Notes: generated by a model not told the origin, from the letters alone. A DNA stretch of 64,000 nt from Planococcus soli (GCF_016881065.1 NZ_WXYN01000012.1:62001-126000), one strand, 5' to 3'; numbered from the stretch's first letter, positions 1 to 9,311 are shown. Program-made: numbers and translations.

Positions 1-408
1 CGACACGATGCCGCCGGCAGGAGTTTGGTCAAAATAGCGCATGCCCAGCCCCTGCACTTTCGTGAAAACGTCAATCCTCAGCTGCTGGATGATTTTCAAT
101 GCCGCTTCCTGAAACTTCAGCAGCTGAAAATAGCTGATGATGACATTGGACGTTTGGATAAACAGGTAAGCAATTGCCAATCCTACGATTGGACCGGTTG
201 GAAAACTTCCGGGCGTCAAATAGTCATCGATAAAAATTTTGATGAGCAAAGGTCCGAGTACATCGCCCAGCACAGTCAAAATCAGCAGGCCCATCGCCAG
301 TGCCAGCATCTTTTTATGCGGTGCCAAATATTTCAGCAAACGCTTGAAGACGATCCACTGGTCCTTTCCAGTCAATTCCTTTTGTTTTACCGTTTCTTTG
401 GCCAGCAC
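1..408 (-). CDS. ABC exporter half-transporter, BmrD/YheH-like (partial, 3' part outside window)
   Basis: This is the N-terminal 136 residues of a membrane-spanning ABC transporter subunit; the gene runs off the left edge. I translated it from a GTG at 408 that overlaps the TAG stop of the upstream gene by one base, after an AGGTGAGG ribosome binding site. The visible part holds the first two membrane helices (one is LLILTVLGDVLGPLLIKIF) and the start of the exporter domain, including MRYFDQTPAGGIVS, a motif typical of type IV exporters. Order and overlap with the next gene match the heterodimeric multidrug exporter BmrC/BmrD (YheI/YheH) of Bacillus. The ATPase domain is not visible, so the pairing rests on context and N-terminal similarity. 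Confidence 0.85.
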   Translation of the reverse strand, partial: MLAKETVKQKELTGKDQWIVFKRLLKYLAPHKKMLALAMGLLILTVLGDVLGPLLIKIFIDDYLTPGSFPTGPIVGLAIAYLFIQTSNVIISYFQLLKFQEAALKIIQQLRIDVFTKVQGLGMRYFDQTPAGGIVS

Positions 409-2162
409 TATGCCTCACCTCCCTGTTCGACGAGCGCTTCCAATTGCTGAAGCTCGTACATTTCATAATAGCGCCCTTTTTTCCTCATCAACTCTTCATG
501 TGAACCGATTTCGGCAACAGTGCCACCGTCCATTACCAGGATTTGATGGGCATGCTGAATAGCGCTCAACCGGTGAGAGGTAATGATGGTGGTTTTTCCC
601 GTGCGGGTTTTTTTCAATGCTTTTAAAATGGCTTCTTCTGTTTTGGCATCTACAGCAGATAAGGAATCATCCAAAATCAGCAATTCAGGCTTTGTCATGA
701 GTGCCCGCGCAATGGAAATACGCTGCTTTTGCCCACCTGACAACGATACACCGCGTTCTCCGACCATCGTGGCATAACCGTCTGTAAAGTTCAGGATGTC
801 TTCATGGATATGGGCAAGTGCAGCCGCTTCCTGAACACTCTGCAAGCTGGCATCTGGACGTGCAAAGGCAATATTTCCCGCTATGCTGGTAGAAAACAAG
901 AAATGGTCTTGGGGAACATAGCCGATTGCCTGCCTCAACCGCTGCTTTTTAAAGCTGTCGATTGAGTTGCCGCCAAACAAGATCGAACCTTCGTAATTAT
1001 CAAATTCACGCAGCAGCAAACGAAGGATGACGGATTTTCCGGAACCTGTCTTGCCGGCTATCCCCAGCGTTTCGCCGCGCTTCACAGTAAAATGGACATT
1101 TTTCAATGCCGTTCGTTGATCTCCGGTAAATTGGAAACGATCGAGCGATACGGTCAAATCACCTGTCGGATCCTCGTCAATGGCATCTTTACGGTCATCA
1201 ATATCGATCGGTTCTGCCAGCAGCAAGCGGATGCGGTCATACGAAGCACGTCCGCGTTCCACGATATTGAACAGCCAGCCGAACGCCAGCATCGGCCAAA
1301 CCAACAGGCCAAGATAGGCAGTAAAAGCAACCAAATCACCGATAGTCATGTCCCCATTCACAACGAAATAAGACCCGAAGCTGATGGTCAGAAAATAGCA
1401 GACGCCGATGATTGCAGAAATCGTTGGATCAAACAGGGAGTCGACGCGCGCTACCCGGATGTTTTCAGCCACCACCCGTTCTGACATTTTGGTGAAATCC
1501 TCAATATCCTGCTGCTCCTGGCCAAAAGTCTTGATGACTTTCATTCCGGAAATGCTTTCCTGCGTTTTGTCGTTCAATCCTGAAAATGCTTCCTGTGCCC
1601 CGTGAAAGCGCTGGTGCATCAGTTTTCCGTAATAATTGGTCATGTATGCCATCAGCGGCATCGGCAAAAGCACAATCAAAGTCAACTTCCAATCGATGGT
1701 GATCGCCATCGCCGCAATGACAAAGCCTCCTGTCGCTATCGAATCCACAAGCGTCAGGACACCCGCCCCTGCTGTTTGTTGAACCGCCTGCAAATCATTG
1801 GTGGCATGGGCCATCAAATCACCGACACGCCGCTTCTGGTAAAAAGCGGGAGACATTTGTGTGAAGTGCTGAAACAGCCGCTCACGCAGATTTCGCGCCA
1901 ACAGGATAGACGATCCAAAAATCAGCAGCCGCCATGCATACCTGAGCACATACATTGCCAAAGCTGCCGCTGCCAAAATTCCAAGCCACTGGAGCAGATA
2001 TTCCGGCGTCAAGGTGTCCTGGCTGATGCGGTCGACCACAAACCCAATAATCCTCGGAGGCAACACACCGAGAAATGCGACAATCAGCAGCAGGAAAATC
2101 CCCAATAAGTATTGCTCTTTCCGTTCCTTAAAAAACCAGCCCAACTCCCAAAATACACGCAT
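408..2162 (-). CDS. bmrC: ABC multidrug exporter subunit, BmrC/YheI-like (degenerate ATP site)
   Basis: A 584-residue half-transporter with six predicted membrane helices (residues about 18-300) followed by an ATPase domain: Walker A GKTGSGKS at 370-377, signature LSGGQKQR at 474-481 and Walker B LLILDD at 494-499. The catalytic glutamate after Walker B is Asp499 (ILDDSLSAVD), the pattern of the degenerate subunit of heterodimeric exporters such as BmrC. The length equals BmrC of B. subtilis (585 residues). It is the first gene of a two-gene operon, with the partner starting one base inside its stop codon. It is expected to work in the plasma membrane as a drug or lipid exporter; the real substrate cannot be read from sequence. 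Confidence 0.88.
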   Translation of the reverse strand: MRVFWELGWFFKERKEQYLLGIFLLLIVAFLGVLPPRIIGFVVDRISQDTLTPEYLLQWLGILAAAALAMYVLRYAWRLLIFGSSILLARNLRERLFQHFTQMSPAFYQKRRVGDLMAHATNDLQAVQQTAGAGVLTLVDSIATGGFVIAAMAITIDWKLTLIVLLPMPLMAYMTNYYGKLMHQRFHGAQEAFSGLNDKTQESISGMKVIKTFGQEQQDIEDFTKMSERVVAENIRVARVDSLFDPTISAIIGVCYFLTISFGSYFVVNGDMTIGDLVAFTAYLGLLVWPMLAFGWLFNIVERGRASYDRIRLLLAEPIDIDDRKDAIDEDPTGDLTVSLDRFQFTGDQRTALKNVHFTVKRGETLGIAGKTGSGKSVILRLLLREFDNYEGSILFGGNSIDSFKKQRLRQAIGYVPQDHFLFSTSIAGNIAFARPDASLQSVQEAAALAHIHEDILNFTDGYATMVGERGVSLSGGQKQRISIARALMTKPELLILDDSLSAVDAKTEEAILKALKKTRTGKTTIITSHRLSAIQHAHQILVMDGGTVAEIGSHEELMRKKGRYYEMYELQQLEALVEQGGEA

Positions 2163-2338
2163 TGCCTTTGCTCCTTGCTGTTTTAAGTTTTTATTGTTCT
2201 GTCTTTGTGCTCTGTGGCGATGCGGAGCAGCTTTACTTTTTCCAGCCGCTTTGGACGGTTAGGCATAACAAGCGCCTAGACGCAGCGCAGTTAAAAAGCT
2301 ATTAAATATGAAAAGCCTACCGAACAAAGTTTCTCTTT

Positions 2339-2367
2339 ATTTTAGCAAAACCTGCCAACTATTGGAA
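2339..2367 (-). promoter_or_regulatory. putative sigma-A promoter of the bmrCD-like operon
   Basis: On the minus strand TTCCAA, a 17-bp spacer and TAAAAT, with TG one base before the -10 (extended -10, TGCTAAAAT). It would give a leader of about 165 nt before the bmrC-like start, with no clear leader peptide. The rest of the gap 2163-2566 holds only this leader and the argH terminator. Confidence 0.4.
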
Positions 2368-2470
2368 AGAGAATATTTCGATTTGTAAAATAAATCAGTC
2401 TTTCGGATGAAAGGAGAGGCAATTGTAAAAAAGAGAACTGCTAATGCACTTTCATTCTGAAAAAAGACAA

Positions 2471-2517
2471 AAAAATAAAAGCCAATTTTCCATAGGGGAT
2501 GAGGAAAATTGGCTTTT
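2471..2517 (-). terminator. intrinsic terminator after argH
   Basis: A perfect 15-bp stem (2477-2491 with 2503-2517) and an 11-base loop, followed on the minus strand by a T-rich tail. It lies 50 bases past the argH stop and ends the argGH unit. Confidence 0.85.
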
Positions 2518-2566
2518 ATTGACCGGCAGCGGGTACCAACCGCGGCGGCTTTATAGCATGGACTTT

Positions 2567-3940
2567 TTACCCGATGAGTTGCTTGGCAAGTCCCAATTGA
2601 TGATGTACTTGTTCAAAACCTGTGCCGCCCAGTGAGTTTCTTCTCTCTACTGCAGTTTTCGGCATCAATGTATTGTAAATGTCTTCATCGATCAGTGGAC
2701 TCGCTTCCTGAAGATCAGCGAGCGGCAAATCTTTTAGGAAATACCCGCGCTGGATGCATGTGAAAACCAGTTTCCCGGTCACATCGTGCGCTTCGCGGAA
2801 CGGCATGCCTTTGGCAGCCAAGTAATCCGCCAATTCCGTCGCATTGGAGAAATCGGAATGCACCGCTTTTTCCATGGAATCCGTGCGTACCGTCATAGTG
2901 CGGATCATGCCTTCGAAGATCGGCAATGATCCCATCAAGGTGTGGACCGTATCAAACATTCCTTCCTTGTCTTCCTGCATATCTTTATTGTAAGCAAGCG
3001 GCAGGCCTTTCAAAGTCGTCAGCAAGCCGAACAAATTGCCATAGACGCGCCCGGTCTTGCCGCGGATAAGTTCTGCCATATCGGGATTTTTCTTTTGCGG
3101 CATGATGCTTGATCCTGTCGAGAAGGTATCATCGAGCTCGATAAAGCGGAACTCTTCGCTTGACCAAAGGATGATTTCTTCAGCAAAACGCGACAGGTGC
3201 ATCATCAGCATGGAGGAATTGCTTAGAAATTCCAGAATGAAGTCACGGTCGCTGACAGCATCCAGACTGTTTTGGTAAACAGATGAAAAGCCCAATAGCT
3301 CAGCTGACATTTCACGGTCAATCGGGAACGTCGTGCCTGACATCGCCCCCGCTCCAAGCGGGGAAATATCAATGCGTTTCAGCGATTCCGTCAACCGCTC
3401 CTTGTCGCGCTGGAGCATCCAGAAATACGTCATCAAGTGATGGCCAAATGAAATCGGCTGGGCACGCTGAAGGTGGGTATAACCCGGTACAATCGTTTCC
3501 ACATGCGTTTCTGCCTGCGTTACGATGGCATCCTGGAAAGCTGTAATGGCTTCAATAATCTCCTGGACACGATTTTTCAAATACAAATGCATATCTGTCG
3601 CTACCTGATCATTGCGGCTTCTGGCTGTGTGCAGCTTGCCGCCGATCGGCCCAATTTCATCGATTAAATGTTTTTCCAAATTTAAGTGGATGTCTTCGTT
3701 CGATACGCTGTATTCCAAATCGCCGTCTAACGCTTTTTGTTTCAGCGTTTCAAGACCGGATAAGATCAGCGCTCCATCTTCTTCAGAAAGAATCTGGCAG
3801 GCCGCCAGCATTTTTACATGCGCTGTGCTGCCTTCCAGATCCTCCATTACCAATTTTTGATCGTAGGAAATTGAAGCACCGAACTCATCGACCCACTGTT
3901 CGGCCGATTTTTGAAAACGGCCGCCCCACAGTTTGGTCAT
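2567..3940 (-). CDS. argH: argininosuccinate lyase
   Basis: Last step of arginine synthesis: splits argininosuccinate into arginine and fumarate in the cytosol. The 457-residue protein opens with MTKLWGGRF, typical of the family, and carries the signature [12 protein letters not shown] of the fumarase/aspartase superfamily, whose flexible loop holds the catalytic serine, plus the conserved TARSRNDQ substrate-binding segment. I chose the ATG at 3940, preceded by AAGGTG; a longer reading adds an unconserved Arg/Ser-rich tail. It overlaps the argG stop by four bases (ATGA), so the two are translationally coupled. Expression should follow the argG promoter and ARG box. Confidence 0.97.
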   Translation of the reverse strand: MTKLWGGRFQKSAEQWVDEFGASISYDQKLVMEDLEGSTAHVKMLAACQILSEEDGALILSGLETLKQKALDGDLEYSVSNEDIHLNLEKHLIDEIGPIGGKLHTARSRNDQVATDMHLYLKNRVQEIIEAITAFQDAIVTQAETHVETIVPGYTHLQRAQPISFGHHLMTYFWMLQRDKERLTESLKRIDISPLGAGAMSGTTFPIDREMSAELLGFSSVYQNSLDAVSDRDFILEFLSNSSMLMMHLSRFAEEIILWSSEEFRFIELDDTFSTGSSIMPQKKNPDMAELIRGKTGRVYGNLFGLLTTLKGLPLAYNKDMQEDKEGMFDTVHTLMGSLPIFEGMIRTMTVRTDSMEKAVHSDFSNATELADYLAAKGMPFREAHDVTGKLVFTCIQRGYFLKDLPLADLQEASPLIDEDIYNTLMPKTAVERRNSLGGTGFEQVHHQLGLAKQLIG

Positions 3941-5169
3941 GATTTCACCTTCTCTTTCAATTCTTCTGGAACCGCAACTTCTTTCTTGTTGACCATTGCA
4001 TTGACGACTGTCGGAAGGCCCCATAATTCGATAAAGCCGACTGCAGATTCATGGTTGAATGTATCATCTGTAGAATAAGTTGCCAATTGCTCGCTGTATA
4101 GGGAGTTTGGTGACTTACGGCCTTCGATGATCGCATGTCCTTTAAACAATTTTACACGTACCGTTCCGTTGACAAAAGCTTGAGTTTCTTTCAGGAAGGC
4201 TTCCAATGCAATACGCAGTGGAGAGAACCAAAGACCTTCATAGATCAATTCGGTTAATTTCTTTTCGATGACCGGTTTGAAATGGGCCATTTCTTTTACC
4301 AACGTGATGTCTTCCAGTTCTTTGTGTGCTGCAATTAAAGTCATTGCGGCAGGTGCTTCATAGATTTCACGGGATTTGATGCCGACCAATCTGTTTTCAA
4401 TATGGTCAATTCTTCCCACACCGTGTTTACCGGCAATTTCATTCAATTCAAGGATTAATTTAGAGAACGAGTACGAAACGCCATTCAATTGAGTTGGAAC
4501 ACCATTGACGAATTCAATTTCGACAATATCCGGCGTATCCGGTGTGTTTTCCAATGAAGAGGTGATGTCATAAGCTTCTTCCGGCGGCGTAGCCCATGGA
4601 TCTTCCAGGACGCCACATTCGTTTGCACGGCCCCATAGGTTTTGGTCGATTGAGAACGGGCTGTCCAAATTGACAGGAATCGGAATGTTATGCTCTTTGG
4701 CATAAGCGATTTCTTCGTCACGTGACCAAGCCCAAGCACGTACAGGCGCTACCACTTCAAGATTCGGGTTCAATGATTTGATGGAAACTTCAAAACGCAC
4801 CTGATCATTGCCTTTTCCTGTGCAGCCATGTGCTACAGCAGTTGATCCAGTCGCTTCAGCGATCTCGACCAATTTCTTCGAAATCAATGGACGCGACAAG
4901 GCTGATACCAATGGATACTTGCCTTCGTAAAGCGTATGTGCCTGCAATGAGATTAATGCATATTCATCCGCAAATTCGTCTCTCGCATCAATCATATAAC
5001 TTTCAACCGCTCCAACTTGAAGCGCTTTTTGTTTGATAAAGTCCAAATCTTTGCCTTCCCCGATATCCAGGCAAACAGCGACGACGTCGTAGCCTTGTCC
5101 TTTCAGCCACGGAATGGCCACCGATGTATCTAATCCACCTGAGTATGCGAGTACAATCTTTTTATTCAA
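3937..5169 (-). CDS. argG: argininosuccinate synthase
   Basis: ATP-dependent joining of citrulline and aspartate, the step before ArgH. 410 residues with the N-type ATP-binding loop AYSGGLDTS at residues 8-16, and the citrulline/aspartate region [13 protein letters not shown]. The start is a TTG at 5169 giving [12 protein letters not shown], with GGAGG eight bases upstream. An upstream in-frame ATG would add ten residues that do not look like the family and lacks a binding site. First gene of the argGH operon, with a clear promoter and an ARG box between promoter and start. Confidence 0.96.
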   Translation of the reverse strand: MNKKIVLAYSGGLDTSVAIPWLKGQGYDVVAVCLDIGEGKDLDFIKQKALQVGAVESYMIDARDEFADEYALISLQAHTLYEGKYPLVSALSRPLISKKLVEIAEATGSTAVAHGCTGKGNDQVRFEVSIKSLNPNLEVVAPVRAWAWSRDEEIAYAKEHNIPIPVNLDSPFSIDQNLWGRANECGVLEDPWATPPEEAYDITSSLENTPDTPDIVEIEFVNGVPTQLNGVSYSFSKLILELNEIAGKHGVGRIDHIENRLVGIKSREIYEAPAAMTLIAAHKELEDITLVKEMAHFKPVIEKKLTELIYEGLWFSPLRIALEAFLKETQAFVNGTVRVKLFKGHAIIEGRKSPNSLYSEQLATYSTDDTFNHESAVGFIELWGLPTVVNAMVNKKEVAVPEELKEKVKS

Positions 5170-5184
5170 TATGAAAACCTCCAA

Positions 5185-5198
5185 TGTATTTTTATGCA
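5185..5198 (-). promoter_or_regulatory. ARG box (ArgR/AhrC operator) before argG
   Basis: On the minus strand TGCATAAAAATACA, matching the ARG box consensus TGAATwwwwATTCA at 12 of 14 positions. It lies between the -10 element and the argG ribosome binding site, where bound ArgR would block transcription. The ArgR gene is in the same window at 36885-37334. Confidence 0.65.
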
Positions 5199-5219
5199 AT
5201 GTTTGAAATGAATATACAA

Positions 5220-5248
5220 ACTATATCATGGATATTTACCGAGTGCAA
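5220..5248 (-). promoter_or_regulatory. sigma-A promoter of argGH
   Basis: Minus-strand TTGCAC, a 17-bp spacer and TATAGT. Spacing and hexamers are close to consensus and the site is 50 bases upstream of the argG TTG start. Confidence 0.75.
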
Positions 5249-5272
5249 GAGATACAACTATATTTTTTCATG

Positions 5273-5300
5273 AAAAAAAGCGGCAATGGCCGCTTTTTCT
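5273..5300 (-). terminator. intrinsic terminator after the lipoprotein gene
   Basis: A ten-pair stem (AAAAAGCGGC and its complement, loop AATG) starting three bases past the stop codon of the lipoprotein gene and followed by T residues on the minus strand. Confidence 0.8.
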
Positions 5301-5303
5301 TTT

Positions 5304-5864
5304 TTATTCGCTTGGTTCTCCCCCAATTGTATATTCATGAGTATCTAGATCAATCCGCACTTCCGAGACATCCCCGGTTTCCATATTGCTGAAAAGAAAA
5401 CCGATTTCGTTATCGCGCACAATTGGCTGGCCCATCATGATCAATCTCGGCAATTGCTCTTGATTGATGAAAGCTTCAAGCGCATCCGATTGTTTGACGG
5501 ATTCTTCATCGGTTAGGATGGTGATGGTTTCTGCTTCCCCTTGCATCGGAAAAGATTCAGCGAGCGGCCCCTGATAATCCATGCTGACTTTCATGCCTGT
5601 ACGGATATCGCGAATTTCCCCTTCGGTCGTTTCAGCGCCATCGCTGAACTGGACATTGACATCTTCAGGAATGCTGAAATAAATGCTGTTGACCAAAATA
5701 TCTTCTCCGCTCACTTGCGTAATAAATCCTTCTTCAGTCATGCCTTGCTGTTCTACGGCCATTTCTGTTTCATCCGCTTCTTCAGTTTCAGCCGGTTCGG
5801 CTTCTTCGTTTGAACAGGCGGCAAGCAACAAGACGCTTGCTAAAAATAAACTCCATTTTTTCAA
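5304..5864 (-). CDS. secreted lipoprotein, DUF3221-like
   Basis: A 186-residue protein of unknown function. It has a lipoprotein signal peptide: a positive start (MKKW), a hydrophobic core and the lipobox LLAAC with Cys17 as the lipidation site, then an acidic Glu-rich linker (residues 19-40). The rest resembles small secreted Bacillus proteins of the DUF3221/YobA type, with a short beta-rich fold that opens GFITQVSGEDILVNS. The start is TTG at 5864 behind AAAGGA. It should sit on the outer face of the membrane. It forms its own unit ahead of a terminator. The family assignment is a visual impression; the lipoprotein signal is certain. Confidence 0.8.
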   Translation of the reverse strand: MKKWSLFLASVLLLAACSNEEAEPAETEEADETEMAVEQQGMTEEGFITQVSGEDILVNSIYFSIPEDVNVQFSDGAETTEGEIRDIRTGMKVSMDYQGPLAESFPMQGEAETITILTDEESVKQSDALEAFINQEQLPRLIMMGQPIVRDNEIGFLFSNMETGDVSEVRIDLDTHEYTIGGEPSE

Positions 5865-5961
5865 AGCTACTCAATCCTTTTCCTGTGAATTCGTGATGTA
5901 TTAAAACTGACAGCCTAATTTTACCTGTTGTACAGAGTAGTTGCAATTATCAGCATGGACT

Positions 5962-6909
5962 TTATACCTTATTATAGTAGAAGATGCCATCATCCCCTAA
6001 ACGTTCGGAAATCAAGCCTTCTTCCAGAAGGTAATCAATCTGTCCAATCGTCTCGGATAAAGTCAATCCCAATTCCTTTTCATAAGCATGAGCAAACAAT
6101 TCTTTTGTCAGTTCATAGACTGTGTGCTGTCCTTCGCCAATCATGCCGAGGGCTTTCATAGCCCGCTGATGCTGCTTTGCCAAACGGTTGGTAATCAGTT
6201 CATTTACATTCCGTACTTCTTCGCCATGACCGCTGTAAATTACATCGATCGGCATTTTCAGCAGCCGGCTAAGAGAAGCGTTGTACTGGAGGAGTGACTT
6301 TGGACGTCCCTGCGCAGGGTCGAGCGGCGGTTCGATCAATGGATTAGACGATACTTTAGCGATGACGTGATCGCCGCCAATCATTTCACGCGTCTCCCTG
6401 TTCCAGAACGATAAATGGCTCTGTGCATGTCCAAGCGTTTCGAGAACTTGCCATTCCGGGTGGCCCGGCAAGGTATCTCCTTCATTGATCGCCATATCCA
6501 ATGGCCTGCTGCCCATCAAGTTTAATGGCCGTTTCATTTTTTTCACCCAAAATTCAAGGTCGCCAGGCACTCCTTCTTCTTTCAACCGCTCCATGTAGAA
6601 TGCATCATGATACTCAAAAAAACCTTGATCGCGGCGAAGCCACAGATCATTATAAGGGTGCCCATATAATTTTGCATTTTCAAAACCATCCACCCAGCCA
6701 GCGTGATCGGGGTGATGATGGGTCAGCACAATTTGTTCAATGTCGCCGGGTTCTGCGCCAAATTCCTTGAGTCCGGCTTTGATGGCCAGCCAAGCTTCCG
6801 GGGTTTTCGGCCCGGCATCAATCAAAGTCAACAAATCGCCTTTCAGCAAATAGGAGTTTACGTCTCCAACTGCAAACGGTGTGGGAATAATAATCTTATG
6901 TAAAGTCAA
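5962..6909 (-). CDS. MBL-fold metallohydrolase
   Basis: A 315-residue metallo-beta-lactamase superfamily protein. It shows the metal motif LTHHHPDHAGW, a second ligand histidine in LGHAQSHLSFW and the ligand aspartate in MIGGDHVIAK, followed by a C-terminal helical domain of about 80 residues. This matches the glyoxalase II/lactonase-like branch with two bound metal ions; the substrate cannot be told. I chose TTG at 6909 because AAAGGAG sits eight bases upstream, inside the longer reading frame that begins at an ATG further up. It stands alone and diverges from the proI T-box leader. Confidence 0.85.
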   Translation of the reverse strand: MTLHKIIIPTPFAVGDVNSYLLKGDLLTLIDAGPKTPEAWLAIKAGLKEFGAEPGDIEQIVLTHHHPDHAGWVDGFENAKLYGHPYNDLWLRRDQGFFEYHDAFYMERLKEEGVPGDLEFWVKKMKRPLNLMGSRPLDMAINEGDTLPGHPEWQVLETLGHAQSHLSFWNRETREMIGGDHVIAKVSSNPLIEPPLDPAQGRPKSLLQYNASLSRLLKMPIDVIYSGHGEEVRNVNELITNRLAKQHQRAMKALGMIGEGQHTVYELTKELFAHAYEKELGLTLSETIGQIDYLLEEGLISERLGDDGIFYYNKV

Positions 6910-6986
6910 AATGCCATCTCCTTTAAATGAATCACTATTCATCTATCATACATGGAAATTCGGATGCCGTCACTCCTTTACGCAGT

Positions 6987-7016
6987 TTGACAAGAAGCCG
7001 GTCTATCCTCTATAAT
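6987..7016 (+). promoter_or_regulatory. sigma-A promoter of the proI T-box leader
   Basis: TTGACA, an 18-bp spacer and TATAAT: both hexamers are perfect consensus. Transcription should start near 7023, at the 5' end of the T-box leader. Confidence 0.85.
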
Positions 7017-7021
7017 TCAGT

Positions 7022-7258
7022 AACATATGTGAGCGAAGATAAAAGGCCAGTACACGGAGTGATGGTGCTAAGAGAGTGCCGCTGAAGCTGAGATGCGCAC
7101 CCCCTCTCCTTTGTGGAACCTTCTTTTGAGCTGCCGTGAAAACACGGCCGTTAGTCCGCGTTATGGATATCGAGTGGTGTCTTTATGGCAAACTTAGGTG
7201 GTACCGCGGAAACAAAGCGTTTTCGTCCTTGTATAAACAGGGATGAATGCGCTTTTTA
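7022..7258 (+). promoter_or_regulatory. T-box riboswitch controlling proI
   Basis: A leader of about 235 nt with the defining T-box AGGTGGTACCGCGG at 7196-7209, which pairs with the acceptor end of uncharged tRNA. It is followed by a terminator hairpin at 7214-7258 with a T run. The Stem I region includes the GCTAAGAGAGTGCC segment (7068 onward). The likely specifier loop holds GGAACCTTC, with a CCT proline codon at 7119-7121, which fits the proline gene downstream. One base away the same stretch would read CTT (Leu), so the specifier is inferred from context. Uncharged tRNA-Pro would favour readthrough into proI. Confidence 0.93.
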
Positions 7259-7273
7259 ATTTGAGGAAAGAGA

Positions 7274-8086
7274 GTGAATAACATGAAAATAGTATGCGTA
7301 GGAGCCGGATCGATGGCCGAGTCCATGATCCACGGCTGGATCAATAAACGAATTATGAAACCGGAAGAAATATCGGTGATGAACCGATCAGATCAAGACC
7401 GCTTGGAGTTTTTGAGCGATGAATATGGGGTTAATATTGTCTGCGCCGAAAAAACTGAGTTGAAAGATGCTCATTTTGTTTTGCTCGCGATGAAACCCAA
7501 AGACGTAGAAGCAGCACTGAGCGGCATTAAAGACAAACTGTCTGGCAATACGGTCATCTTATCGGTCGCAGCCGGCGTTTCAATCGAAACCATCCAAAAA
7601 CATGTCGGGAATTTTCCGGTGGCTCGTGCGATGCCGAATACATCGGCCAAAATCGGCAAGTCTGCAACAGGCGTGGCGTGGAGCAAGCATGTGTCGAAAG
7701 AACAGCAGCATGAACTGCGGAACCTGCTGTCTTCGATTGGCAGCGTAACCGTTGTAGAAGAAGAACAATTGCATGCTGTGACAGGCGTTGCCGGCAGCGG
7801 TCCCGCTTATATCTACTATTTTGCAGAGGCGATGACTGAGGCCGCCGTAGCCAATGGCCTGTCCAGCGCCGATGCAAAAAAGCTGGTGCGCCAAACTTTT
7901 GCGGGTGCAGCCGAAATGCTGCAGCAGGAGGACTTTGCCGAGCTGCGCAAAAAAGTGACCAGCCCGAATGGTACAACGGCAGCAGGATTGCGCTCTCTCG
8001 AAGAAAATCACTTTAAAGAAACCGTTGGCGAATGTGTGACACAGGCTTCTGAACGGTCAAAAGAGCTCGGAAAAGAATTTAAATAA
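7274..8086 (+). CDS. proI: pyrroline-5-carboxylate reductase
   Basis: Last step of proline synthesis: NAD(P)H-dependent reduction of 1-pyrroline-5-carboxylate. 270 residues, the usual family length, with the Rossmann loop VGAGSMAESM near the N-terminus and the C-terminal substrate-binding segment VTGVAGSGPAYIYYF followed by the SPNGTTAAGL motif. The GTG at 7274 lies seven bases after GAGG and is preferred over the ATG at 7283. The T-box leader places it under proline-tRNA control. The gap to namA is 47 bases with no terminator, so the two may be cotranscribed. Confidence 0.95.
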   Translation: MNNMKIVCVGAGSMAESMIHGWINKRIMKPEEISVMNRSDQDRLEFLSDEYGVNIVCAEKTELKDAHFVLLAMKPKDVEAALSGIKDKLSGNTVILSVAAGVSIETIQKHVGNFPVARAMPNTSAKIGKSATGVAWSKHVSKEQQHELRNLLSSIGSVTVVEEEQLHAVTGVAGSGPAYIYYFAEAMTEAAVANGLSSADAKKLVRQTFAGAAEMLQQEDFAELRKKVTSPNGTTAAGLRSLEENHFKETVGECVTQASERSKELGKEFK

Positions 8087-8133
8087 ATTCTTCTGTATAC
8101 TTTAGAGTTGTATACCTGTGAGGAGGATGTTTG

Positions 8134-9150
8134 ATGGCGAAGTTATTTGAACCTTATGAGATAAAACAAACCATTTTTAAAAACCGCATTGTCATGGCGC
8201 CGATGTGCATGTACCAAAGTGACCGGGAAGACGGCCAAGTAACCGATTGGCATCGTATCCATTACCCGACCCGTGCTGTGGGAGGCGTCGGCCTCATCAT
8301 CACTGAAGCAACTGCGGTCCAGCCTGAAGGGCGTATTTCATCCCGAGATCTTGGCATCTGGGACGACAGCCATGTTGGCGGCCAGGCAGAAATTGTCCGA
8401 TTGATGCAGCAAAGCGGTGCAAAAACCGGGATTCAATTGGCTCATGCAGGAAGAAAAGCGACGATTGAAGGCGAGATCCACTCGGCAAGTGCTATCGCTT
8501 TCGATGAAAATTACAAAACACCCAAGGAAATGTCTTTGGAAGATATAAAAGAAACAATTACGGCATTTAAAAACGGTGCCATCCGCGCAAAAAAAGCCGG
8601 CTTTGATGTAATTGAGCTTCATGCGGCACACGGTTATTTGATCAACCAGTTCCTGTCTCCTTTGACAAACAAGCGCACCGACGAATATGGCGGCAGTCCA
8701 GGGAACCGTTATCGCCTTTTGGGCCAAGTCATTGATGCAGTCAATGAAGTATGGGACGGACCGCTGTTTGTCCGAATCTCAGCACATGATCACAGCGAAG
8801 GCGGCATGACACCGGAACACTATGTAGAAATGTGCCAATGGATGAAGCAGCAGGGCGTCGATTTGATTGATGTCAGCTCCGGTGCTGTCGTTCCCGCAAA
8901 AATTTCTGTCTACCCAGGCTATCAGGTGCCTTTTGCGGAAACGATTAAAACGCACACCCCGATAGCGACAGGAGCGGTCGGTTTGATTACCAGTCCCTTG
9001 CAGGCAGAGGAAATACTTCAAAATGGCCGTGCGGATATGGTCTTCCTTGCCCGTGAATTGCTTCGTGATCCATACTGGGCTTACACCGCTGCCAAAGAGC
9101 TAAATGCCGATATCACGGCTCCAGTGCCGTATGAGCGCGGGTGGGTATAA
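8134..9150 (+). CDS. namA: NADPH dehydrogenase, old yellow enzyme family (YqjM)
   Basis: A 338-residue FMN enzyme, the same length as YqjM of B. subtilis and similar throughout. It reduces activated C=C bonds of quinones, enals and nitro compounds with NADPH. Visible features are the redox-tuning cysteine in MAPMCMYQS (Cys25), the histidine pair in [16 protein letters not shown] that binds the substrate oxygen, [10 protein letters not shown], and the FMN phosphate segment near the C-terminus ([14 protein letters not shown]). The ATG at 8134 is seven bases after AGGAGG; a TTG one codon earlier is too close. A perfect GTATAC inverted repeat lies just upstream. Confidence 0.95.
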   Translation: MAKLFEPYEIKQTIFKNRIVMAPMCMYQSDREDGQVTDWHRIHYPTRAVGGVGLIITEATAVQPEGRISSRDLGIWDDSHVGGQAEIVRLMQQSGAKTGIQLAHAGRKATIEGEIHSASAIAFDENYKTPKEMSLEDIKETITAFKNGAIRAKKAGFDVIELHAAHGYLINQFLSPLTNKRTDEYGGSPGNRYRLLGQVIDAVNEVWDGPLFVRISAHDHSEGGMTPEHYVEMCQWMKQQGVDLIDVSSGAVVPAKISVYPGYQVPFAETIKTHTPIATGAVGLITSPLQAEEILQNGRADMVFLARELLRDPYWAYTAAKELNADITAPVPYERGWV

Positions 9151-9155
9151 GGCGG

Positions 9156-9183
9156 TTGCAAAATAATTCAGATTTAGTATACT
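9156..9183 (+). promoter_or_regulatory. promoter of the antitoxin antisense RNA
   Basis: TTGCAA, a 16-bp spacer and TATACT, right after the namA stop. A start near 9190 gives an RNA of about 120 nt ending at the 9266-9311 terminator. No open frame with a binding site lies in that span. Confidence 0.75.
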
Positions 9184-9194
9184 AAAGGTAACGT

Positions 9195-9220
9195 AAAAAA
9201 CCGAATGCGTAAGCATTCGG
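9195..9220 (-). terminator. terminator of the toxin mRNA
   Basis: A perfect eight-pair stem CCGAATGC/GCATTCGG with a four-base loop, followed on the minus strand by six T. It ends the toxin transcript inside the region copied by the antisense RNA, so the two RNAs overlap by about 110 nt. Confidence 0.8.
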
Positions 9221-9265
9221 CCAGCTGTATGCCGCCACGAGAGCGGTTGGCTGGAATACAGGCTT

Positions 9266-9311
9266 AAAAATAACCGTCATTCCACGCCACATGGGACGGT
9301 TATTTTTTTTT
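9266..9311 (+). terminator. terminator of the antisense RNA
   Basis: Stem AATAACCGTC/GACGGTTATT followed by nine T. The toxin stop codon lies inside the right arm and the T run encodes its last three lysines on the other strand. It may also serve proI-namA. Confidence 0.85.

Larger units (their letters stand above)
9190..9311 (+). ncRNA. candidate antisense RNA antitoxin of the type I system
   Basis: A predicted RNA of about 120 nt with its own promoter (9156-9183) and a strong intrinsic terminator at 9266-9311 (ten-pair stem 9269-9278 with 9295-9304, then a nine-T run). It is convergent with the toxin gene and complementary to the last codons and whole 3' untranslated region of the toxin mRNA. 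It contains two further hairpins, 9201-9220 and about 9221-9254. In known type I systems (RatA, SR4, RNAII of par) such an RNA pairs with the toxin mRNA and blocks translation or triggers decay. That role is inferred here from layout. Confidence 0.75.
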
